Shown: positions 52,162-60,136 of the stretch, one piece after another
How positions within the stretch are numbered: position 1 is the stretch's first letter
Layout of the letters: each line of letters opens with the position of its first letter
From: a bacterium
GTDB lineage: Bacteria; Acidobacteriota; Polarisedimenticolia; Polarisedimenticolales; Polarisedimenticolaceae
DNA: 60,136 nucleotides
Assembly: GCA_024226515.1 (NCBI GenBank)
Contig: JAAELQ010000173.1
Location: 1 to 60,136, forward strand
Direction of reading: 5' to 3'
Made by a program: the position numbers and the translations under genes
Notes under the pieces: generated by a model
Told to the model about the DNA's origin: nothing
Databases searched by the model: none
What the model saw: only the letters and a program-made list of their open reading frames with translations

Positions 52162-55100
52162 ATGCGTCGATCGCTCCTCATCTTCTGGTTGTTCGTCCTC
52201 GGTGGCACCGTGGTCGTCGCCGAGACGATTCTGCCGCCGGAAGAGCCTACCGGGCTTCTCGCCACGAAGTCGGGGGACGACATCGTTCTGTCCTGGAGTC
52301 CGGTGTCGGTCGACCTCGTCGGGCTCCCCAAGACCGTGGCGAGCTATCGCGTCTACGCGGGGAGCACACCCGCCTATGCTCCCGACAAGGCCGGAGGGAC
52401 GAACCGCATCGGCCAGCCCGCCGTGCCGACGCTGACGCATACGAACGCCTTCATCGACGGGCAGACCTACTACTACCTGGTGTCGGCCGTGGACACGAAC
52501 GGCGTCGAGGGCAACACGCAGGAGGCCAACATCAACGCGCCGGGGATCGAGACCGTCGCGCAAGCCGCAGGCGACGCCGTGCTCACCTGGCGCGGCGCGG
52601 ACCCGCCCGAGGAGGTGTCGGGGTATCGCGTTTACTGGACGAGCGTCTCGCTCGACTACCAGAACCTGGTCACGCTGGGCGACGTGGCCACCGCGTCCGT
52701 GACGCTTCCCGATCTGAACCAGGACTACTTCCTGACGTTGTTCGGCGCAGACCTCGAGAACAACCTCACGCCGTTCACGCAGGAGGTCGAGGTCGACGTG
52801 CAGAGCGCGGGCGGCACGCCGCCGAGCATCAGCGCCACGATCGATCCGCCCGCGGGTCCGACCGGCTGGTACAACTCGCCCATCACGGTCACCTTCGACT
52901 GCACGCCGCTCGTTCCGGGCGTGGTATGTCCGCCGCCGTTGATGGTCGACACCGACGGCGCGAGCCAGCCGATCAGCGGCACCGCGGACGACGGCCTGGG
53001 TAACGTCGCCACCGTGAGCTTCCTGGCCAACGTGGACCAGACCGACGTGGTCTTCACTCCGGTCCTCACTCCCGGGCCGAACGGGTTCAACTGGAACAAC
53101 TCGGATGTAACGCTCAGCTTCATCTGCACCGACGGCACCTCGGGCGTAACGCTGTGCCCCGAGCCGCGGACCATCCGCGACGAGGGAGCCAACCAGCTGT
53201 TCTACTCCGGAACCGACGACGTCGCGCACAACGCGTCGGACGCGTTCTCGCTGGTCAGCATCGACAAGACGCTGCCGGGCGTGATGACGACCTTGATCCC
53301 ACCGGCCAACGCGGCCGGCTGGCACGCGGGCGACGTCGACGTCTCGTGGGTCTGCACGGACACGCTGTCCGGTGTCGCGGTTTGCCCGGCGGCGGCGCAG
53401 GTCACCGCCGAGGGGGCCGGACAGATCGTCGGCGGGGACGTCGACGATTTCGCGGGCAATGTCGTGGACGCCCGCGTAACGATCAACCTGGACAAGACAC
53501 CACCCGTCGTCCTGGGCACGACGCCGCCGAACGACGGCCGCGTGGCCGGCAGCAACGTCACGCTGATGGGCACGGTGGACGACCTGTCGGGGCTCGCGAC
53601 GGTGATGTGCGACGGAGTGCCCGGCACCGCGGCGGGCCCGAGCTTCAGCTGCGACCTGACCCTCGCCCCCGGCGACAATCCCGTCGACGTCGATCTGGTC
53701 GATCTCGCCGGCAATCCCGTCTCGCACCAGGTGACGCTACGTCAGACCAACGTCTTCCTGCCGACGATCACGATCGACAGCCCCGCGCCCGAGCTGGTGA
53801 CGCAGGGTGACGACGTCGCGGTCTCGGGGACCTACACGGATGCGGTGTCGGTGACGGTCAATGGCATCGCCGCGTCGTTGAACGCCGGAATGTACGACGC
53901 GACCGTGCCGATCACCGAAGGCACGACGACCATCGTCGCCACGGCCGAGAACTCCGACGACGAGACGGCGTCCGCCACCGTGATCGTGCGCCGGGACACC
54001 GACCCGCCCGTGGTGGTGATCGAGACGCCGCAGGACGGCGACGCGCTGGCGGCCGCACAGGTGGCCGTCGCGGGGACGGTCAATGACATCATTCCAGGGG
54101 CCACCGTCAATGCGGACGACGTGACGGTCACGGTCAACGGGCAGCCGGCCCAGGTGAACAACCGCACCTTCTTCCTGCCCACGCTCTCCCTCGTGGAGGG
54201 CATGAACAACATCCAGGTCGTCGCGCTCGACTCCGCGGGCAACTTGGGCACGACCGAGATCGATGTCGAACGACTGGCGAGCGCATTCGGTATCCGTGTG
54301 ATCATCGTGTCGGGCGACGCGCAGTCCCAGCCGGTCTACGAGACGCTGGCGTCGCCGCTGCGGGTGCGCGTCGAGAGCTCGGCCGGCGTGCCGATGCCGA
54401 ACCGGCTCGTGACGTTCGAGGTCAGCCGCGGCGACGGCCTGCTGAGCGACCCCGGCGACGAGCGGCAGAGAGTGTCGCTGTTGACCGACGGGTCCGGCGA
54501 GGCCGAGGCCGACCTGACGCTCGGCAGTCGTACCGGCATGGGCTTCCATCGCGTGCGGGTGACGACCCCCGGCGCCCTGGCGTCGGTCGAGTTCTGCGCG
54601 ACGGGCACGGTCACCGCTCCCGCGGCCATCTCGGCCGTGCTGCCGCTGCCGGCCCAGGGCTCGGTGGGCGATCCGCTTCCGCGACCGCTCAGGGTCATCG
54701 TCACCGACAGCGGCGGCAACACGATCGTCAACGTGCCGGTCGACTTCACCGTGGCCTCCGGCGGCGGCCTCGTCGGCGGGCAGTCGACGGTGCAGGTGCT
54801 GACCAACCCGGACGGCATGGCGGAGACGACGTTCGCCCTGGGCACCGAGATCGGGCTGGCGAACCACGTCGTCGAGGCGACCTACGCGGGCAACAGCGGA
54901 CTACCCGCGACGTTCGCGGTCTCGGGCGTGGCGCTCGGCGAGGTGGTCGACACCACCGTGTCGGGAACGGTGCAGGACAGCGCGACGAAGCCGATCGTCG
55001 GCGCGAGAGCGATCATCGTCGGCACCGCGCTCGAGGCGTTCACCGGAGCCGACGGGTCGTTCACGATCGCCGGGGTCGAGCCGGGCGGACTGATCGTCAA

Positions 55101-56628
55101 GATCGAGGGCTCCGCGGCGAACGACGCGCCGAACAGCATCTTCTTCCCCGACATCGCGTTTGCCATCGATGCCCTTCCCGGTGTCGCCAACACGCTCGAT
55201 CAGCCGGTTGTATTGCCGTTCCTCGACATGGCAGGGGCCAAGATGGTCGGGGGGCCGACCGACGAGATCCTCGAGATGCAGGACGTTCCCGGATTCGCCG
55301 TCAAGGTGTTCGCCAACAGCGTGATCCTGCACGACGGCAACCCGGGGCAGATCCTGATGACCAGCAGTCAGGTCAAGTTCGACAAGGTGCCGATGGCGCC
55401 GCCACAGGGATCGACGCCGATGATCGTCGGCACGCTGCAGCCGGGCGGCATTCGCTTCGATCCGCCCGCGCAGGTGATCTACCCCAACGCGGAGGGGTTT
55501 GCTCCCGGCGACGTTGCGGATATCTTCGCCTTCCACCACGACATCGGCGAGTTCGTCAACCTCGGCCCCGGCACGGTCTCCGCGGACGGCTCGGTCGTCG
55601 CGAGCGACCCGGGCTTCGGCATCGTCGAGTCCGGCTGGCACTGTCTGCTGCGCATGCCGGGGGCCGCCGGCGACTGCGAGGACTGCCGCCTGATGGCGTC
55701 CGGTCCGGACAAGGTGTGCCTGGGTGCATCACCGGACTACTCGGCCGGCCCCGGCTCGAACATCAACTGGAGCGCCAGCGGCGGCGGGCCGACGAACCCC
55801 AACGGCTCCGGTTCCAGCTTCAGTCCGGGTCCGTTCACGCAGGAAGGCAACAGTCTCATCACGGCGACGAGGACCTGCGAGGACGGGACGTTCCTGGTCG
55901 ACTTCGTCGCGACCGACATCATCGCCAGCGGGCCGATGACGACCGACACCACCGTCCAGGACTTCTTCATTCCCGAGATCGACCTGGTACTGGCCAAGGC
56001 GCCGAAGTTCGAGGCCAACTGGAATCGCATCTGCGACGAGCAGGAGAAGTGTTGCCCGCTCACCGGCGAGCTCGGCTGCACGCTGGATTGCAATGGCGGC
56101 GTGGAAGGAATGGGCAGCGCCACCGGCGTTCCGGTTCCTATTCTGGGTAATGCGGCAACGTTGATCAATCGAGTGATCTGCAAGAAGATCTTCAAGCGCT
56201 ACGCCTGGGTGAAGAAGGTCATCACCTGCGAGCTCGAGCTGAAGATCGGTTATGACTCGTGGGAGATCACGAGCGGCAGTCTCTCCTACTTCCGCAACGA
56301 CTGCACCAACGAAGAGATGTGGACGGGTACGGCGCAGATCGATGCCCAGAACGTGAACCTCTCGGCGGTGGGGTCGGTCTCCGTTCTGGGCTTCGGCGTT
56401 GCCGTCAACCTGGGGGGTGGCGCGAATCTGGATGCACAGATCTTCGTCGCCGACAATCGCGGTCTCGTCCTGGCGATGCCGTCGGGTATTTTCCTCCAGG
56501 GCGTGATCGATCTGCCGTTCTTCGACCCGTTCACGCTCCCGGTCCCGATCCCGAACATCCTCCAGGGTCAGACTATTCCGCACCCGTTCACGCTGCCCAC
56601 GCCGACGCTCGACTGCGCCTCACCCTGA
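52162..56628 (+). CDS. 1488-residue multidomain secreted protein, third gene of operon
   Basis: Signal peptide 1-20. Two fibronectin type III domains (about 28-215), three Cys-containing Ig-like repeats (220-440; 'VTFDCTPLVPGVVC', 'LSFICTDGTSGVTLC', 'VSWVCTDTLSGVAVC'), Ig-like domains (450-715), two Big_1/invasin-like domains (715-930; 'RLVTFEVSRGDGLL', 'VPVDFTVASGGGLV'), a carboxypeptidase-regulatory-like fold (about 931-1000) and a Cys-rich C-terminal part (1180-1488; 'CDEQEKCCPLTGELGCTLDC'). The N-terminal part resembles the stalk of proteins that carry Rhs/YD repeats or toxins, but no such tail is present. It probably forms an extended surface fibre. Confidence 0.82.
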   Translation: MRRSLLIFWLFVLGGTVVVAETILPPEEPTGLLATKSGDDIVLSWSPVSVDLVGLPKTVASYRVYAGSTPAYAPDKAGGTNRIGQPAVPTLTHTNAFIDGQTYYYLVSAVDTNGVEGNTQEANINAPGIETVAQAAGDAVLTWRGADPPEEVSGYRVYWTSVSLDYQNLVTLGDVATASVTLPDLNQDYFLTLFGADLENNLTPFTQEVEVDVQSAGGTPPSISATIDPPAGPTGWYNSPITVTFDCTPLVPGVVCPPPLMVDTDGASQPISGTADDGLGNVATVSFLANVDQTDVVFTPVLTPGPNGFNWNNSDVTLSFICTDGTSGVTLCPEPRTIRDEGANQLFYSGTDDVAHNASDAFSLVSIDKTLPGVMTTLIPPANAAGWHAGDVDVSWVCTDTLSGVAVCPAAAQVTAEGAGQIVGGDVDDFAGNVVDARVTINLDKTPPVVLGTTPPNDGRVAGSNVTLMGTVDDLSGLATVMCDGVPGTAAGPSFSCDLTLAPGDNPVDVDLVDLAGNPVSHQVTLRQTNVFLPTITIDSPAPELVTQGDDVAVSGTYTDAVSVTVNGIAASLNAGMYDATVPITEGTTTIVATAENSDDETASATVIVRRDTDPPVVVIETPQDGDALAAAQVAVAGTVNDIIPGATVNADDVTVTVNGQPAQVNNRTFFLPTLSLVEGMNNIQVVALDSAGNLGTTEIDVERLASAFGIRVIIVSGDAQSQPVYETLASPLRVRVESSAGVPMPNRLVTFEVSRGDGLLSDPGDERQRVSLLTDGSGEAEADLTLGSRTGMGFHRVRVTTPGALASVEFCATGTVTAPAAISAVLPLPAQGSVGDPLPRPLRVIVTDSGGNTIVNVPVDFTVASGGGLVGGQSTVQVLTNPDGMAETTFALGTEIGLANHVVEATYAGNSGLPATFAVSGVALGEVVDTTVSGTVQDSATKPIVGARAIIVGTALEAFTGADGSFTIAGVEPGGLIVKIEGSAANDAPNSIFFPDIAFAIDALPGVANTLDQPVVLPFLDMAGAKMVGGPTDEILEMQDVPGFAVKVFANSVILHDGNPGQILMTSSQVKFDKVPMAPPQGSTPMIVGTLQPGGIRFDPPAQVIYPNAEGFAPGDVADIFAFHHDIGEFVNLGPGTVSADGSVVASDPGFGIVESGWHCLLRMPGAAGDCEDCRLMASGPDKVCLGASPDYSAGPGSNINWSASGGGPTNPNGSGSSFSPGPFTQEGNSLITATRTCEDGTFLVDFVATDIIASGPMTTDTTVQDFFIPEIDLVLAKAPKFEANWNRICDEQEKCCPLTGELGCTLDCNGGVEGMGSATGVPVPILGNAATLINRVICKKIFKRYAWVKKVITCELELKIGYDSWEITSGSLSYFRNDCTNEEMWTGTAQIDAQNVNLSAVGSVSVLGFGVAVNLGGGANLDAQIFVADNRGLVLAMPSGIFLQGVIDLPFFDPFTLPVPIPNILQGQTIPHPFTLPTPTLDCASP

Positions 56629-56636
56629 GCGGGAAC

Positions 56637-58889
56637 TCACCCGGACTTCGCGATCAGTTTGCGCATCGCCTCGTTGTCCGGATCGATCAGCTTCGCGATC
56701 CGTTCGGTCGAGACCTCGGCGACGATGATCTGGCCCACCTCGTCGTTGACCTCGCGGAAGATGCCGTGCGTCTTCATCTTCGAGGTCTGATAGCGGTTGT
56801 CCTCGGTCGGGCTGACGTAGTGCACCGTCTCGGCCTTGTAACGATGCACCATGAACAGGTGGACCAGCGTCATCAGCCGCTTCTGGCGCATCGCCTCGTC
56901 GAACGTGTTCTGGTCGCGCACCGAGAGGATCACGCGATCGCGCCGGTCGCGGATCCTGGCGAAGATGACGTTGGCCACCTTCTCGTTTGCAGCGCCGAAG
57001 ATGGCCAGCTCCAGCAGCTCGGCTCCGGCGCGGTGTGGGCGCAGCTCGACGCGCAGCGCCGGTAGGCCGTAGTGCTCGCACCACAGGTGCAGCCACTCCT
57101 CGAGCACGCGCGGTGGTATCTCGGTCTGCACGAGATGCTGGTGCTGCGTCGAGTCCTTGCCCATGGCCTTCGTCGTCGCGGTGCGTCCGGACGAGGCGGC
57201 CAGCGCGCCGTCCAGGCGCGGCCCGCCGACGAGCGACTGCGGCGTCTTGTACGGCGACTCGACGAGACGGATCTTCCGCTGCAGCCGCGCCAGCGCCAGC
57301 ATACCGTCCTGCTGCAACGCGGTGGCGAACTCCTCGCCGGCGACGCCGTCGATCTGGTGCCCGCCGTACGTGATGAAGTTGAACACGAAGCCGAGCTTGC
57401 CGAGATCCTCGGGGAAGCGGCGCATCTCGTCCTCGGTCATCCCGGTCGTGTCCCAGTTGAACGACGGCGACAGGTTGTAGGCCAGCATCTTGTCCGGGAA
57501 GACGGCGTGAATCGCCTCGGCGAACTGGCGCGCGTCGTCGAGCTTGGCGGTCTTCGTCTCCATCCACAGCAGGTCGCAGAACGGAGCGGCCGCCAGCGAG
57601 CGAGCGATGGCGCACGGGATACCGCCGCGGATCTGGTAGTAGCCCTCGGGCGTTGTGGCCAGCTCGCAGTCCCAGTCCATGTCGAGCCCCAGCCCCTTGG
57701 CTTTCTCCATCGCGCGATGCAGCGAGGCCTGTTTGGCGAAGGTCTTCCACTCGTCGACGCTGATGTCGAACCGCACGCCCTCGCTCTCGCCGAACTCGAG
57801 CGCCTCGGTCACCGCATCGCCGAACGTGATCAGGCCCGCCTCGGTCTCCCAGGCCTGCACCAGCCGGGTCGCCGTCTCGTCCAGGACCGTGTCGACCGTC
57901 GCATTGCCCGACTTGTAGGCGTCGACCTGTTCGCGAATCGGTGCGAGCAGCTCGGCATGCTCGATCCAGGCGCCGGCGGACTCGTACTCTTCATCCGACA
58001 GTGCGTACAGCAGGTGGCCGTTGAGCTCCTCGACACCCGACTCGTGCAGCGTCTTCAGCAGCGCGAGGAAGCAAGACTTGTACGACGGTACGTGGGTGTT
58101 GGTGGCGCCGAGGATGAACGGGTGGTCGCGCTCGTCGCCGCGACCGTCGAGCAGCGTCGCCGCCTCGGCGTCCGTGCGGGCGACGATGAGGCCCCCGACC
58201 TGCATCACGTCCAGCTGGAAGCGCGCCGCGTTGAGGCGCTTGATCTGCTCGTCGACGGCGACGAGCACCTTGCCCCCCTGGTGGCCGCACTTCTTCGTGC
58301 CCGGCCGCTGGTCCTCGATGTGATAACCCGGCACGCCGATCTCGACGAAGCGCCGGATCAGGTTGCGCACGTGGGGGTCGCCGCCGTGCCCGGTGTCGGC
58401 GTCGGCGATGATGAACGGGCGGTAATCGTACTGTTTCGTCTTGTTCTGCTGTTCGGCCGGCATGCGCGAGCGCAGGTACTGCTGGTTGCGGTCCGCCGTC
58501 AGCAGCGCGCGGACGAGCACGGCGGCCTCGTCCGGCACCTGGCTCAGCGGGTAGCTGGCCAGGTCGGGCCCCGGATCCTCGGTCGCCGAGCCCTTGGCCG
58601 AGGTGGCCCAGCCGCCGAGGTAGATGCCCTCGATTCCCATGCGCTTCATCGCCACCGCCTGACCCGGTGAGTAGGGGCCGAACGTGGTGATGCTCTTCTT
58701 CTGCTCGAACAGCTCCCGCAGCCGGGCGTGGAAGCCCTGAGCGGCCTCGCGCGCGACGACCGGGTCGTTGCGGATCGTCCCTCGCTGCTCCACGACCTGA
58801 CGCGCCGCGTAAAGCCGGCGGATCCCCGCGAAACGCGGGGTCTCGAACCAACGTTGGGTCTCTTTGATTTCCTGCTCGAATGGGGTCAT
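56637..58889 (-). CDS. Isocitrate lyase, long (about 750-residue) form
   Basis: A 750-residue enzyme of the glyoxylate shunt, splitting isocitrate to succinate and glyoxylate. The ATG at 58889 has AGGAGAGGACC upstream. The catalytic loop K199-K-C201-G-H203 is intact, as are 'GGWATSAKG', '[12 protein letters not shown]' and '[10 protein letters not shown]'. It is far longer than the 430-residue bacterial AceA and resembles the AceA2/ICL2 class with an extra C-terminal domain (about 590-750), which in mycobacteria responds to acetyl-CoA. Malate synthase is not in the window. Divergent from a 3-hydroxyacyl-CoA dehydrogenase gene, which suits growth on fatty acids. Confidence 0.95.
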   Translation of the reverse strand: MTPFEQEIKETQRWFETPRFAGIRRLYAARQVVEQRGTIRNDPVVAREAAQGFHARLRELFEQKKSITTFGPYSPGQAVAMKRMGIEGIYLGGWATSAKGSATEDPGPDLASYPLSQVPDEAAVLVRALLTADRNQQYLRSRMPAEQQNKTKQYDYRPFIIADADTGHGGDPHVRNLIRRFVEIGVPGYHIEDQRPGTKKCGHQGGKVLVAVDEQIKRLNAARFQLDVMQVGGLIVARTDAEAATLLDGRGDERDHPFILGATNTHVPSYKSCFLALLKTLHESGVEELNGHLLYALSDEEYESAGAWIEHAELLAPIREQVDAYKSGNATVDTVLDETATRLVQAWETEAGLITFGDAVTEALEFGESEGVRFDISVDEWKTFAKQASLHRAMEKAKGLGLDMDWDCELATTPEGYYQIRGGIPCAIARSLAAAPFCDLLWMETKTAKLDDARQFAEAIHAVFPDKMLAYNLSPSFNWDTTGMTEDEMRRFPEDLGKLGFVFNFITYGGHQIDGVAGEEFATALQQDGMLALARLQRKIRLVESPYKTPQSLVGGPRLDGALAASSGRTATTKAMGKDSTQHQHLVQTEIPPRVLEEWLHLWCEHYGLPALRVELRPHRAGAELLELAIFGAANEKVANVIFARIRDRRDRVILSVRDQNTFDEAMRQKRLMTLVHLFMVHRYKAETVHYVSPTEDNRYQTSKMKTHGIFREVNDEVGQIIVAEVSTERIAKLIDPDNEAMRKLIAKSG

Positions 58890-59081
58890 CGCGCGGTCCT
58901 CTCCTCCCACCGGTGCGGCACCCGGCAAAGGCATTTTAGGGTCGCGCGACCCCCAATTGCACCCCCGTCCGGCGGCGAATTGGGACCTTTCTCGGTCTCC
59001 GAGGCTGGCCGGAGAAGTGAACGATTACTATCCTTTTGCTTCCCGTATCCCGGCCAGACATGCCGCTCTAGGAGAGCCGCC

Positions 59082-60136
<1,055 letters not shown>

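Noticed and set aside
50644..53727. 1027-codon minus-strand open frame
   Set aside because: Antisense to three plus-strand genes with signal peptides and domains; no family features of its own.

Overview
The window reads as chromosomal DNA of a high-GC Gram-negative bacterium, most likely an Acidobacteriota member (a Thermoanaerobaculia- or Holophagae-like lineage would fit). The evidence is a secreted protein of the VWFA-related Acidobacterial type, several very large secreted proteins with thrombospondin type 3, SprB and dockerin-like repeats, an Acidobacteria-style C-terminal module in secreted proteins, a TonB receptor, and dense coding on both strands. This placement is inference; no rRNA or other marker gene is present.

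Layout. 1-1.3 kb: decayed accessory DNA with a solute-binding-protein tail and a truncated Dam methylase. 1.3-7.5 kb: secreted protein, SLC13/RCK transporter, cytochrome c'-like protein, and a response regulator / histidine kinase / SprT-like operon. 7.5-14.9 kb: serine hydrolase coupled to an S1-S41 double protease, then small secreted proteins, an amidohydrolase and a DUF427 protein. 15-19.3 kb: RRM protein with a terminator, then a divergent pair (His-rich outer-membrane protein / ZnuD-like TonB receptor) and a DUF1761 protein. 19.4-25.6 kb: two AraC regulators, a propeller-type hybrid histidine kinase, PspC and GyrI-like proteins. 25.6-31.5 kb: a giant lipase-like secreted protein and an O-antigen ligase. 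31.6-34.1 kb: modABC molybdate importer. 34.4-39.5 kb: a 1726-residue lectin/SprB/dockerin protein. 39.6-43.1 kb: TPR protein, TlpA-like thioredoxin and selD. 43.3-48.7 kb: paralogous secreted pair, 1-Cys peroxiredoxin, TerC, VWFA-related protein and a poly-Lys-tailed protein. 48.8-56.6 kb: PhyH-family oxygenase and a three-gene operon of large secreted proteins. 56.6-60.1 kb: long-form isocitrate lyase divergent from a 3-hydroxyacyl-CoA dehydrogenase that runs off the end.

The most notable point is selenium biology. selD contains an in-frame UGA at its catalytic position, followed by a SECIS-like hairpin, so the host very probably decodes UGA as selenocysteine. The next gene on the same strand, a TlpA-like thioredoxin with a long helical N-terminal part, has its only convincing start (strong Shine-Dalgarno, membrane/signal segment) separated from the body of the protein by one in-frame UGA. 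That UGA is also followed by a hairpin of nearly the same geometry. It is a candidate undescribed selenoprotein; a nonsense mutation is the main alternative.
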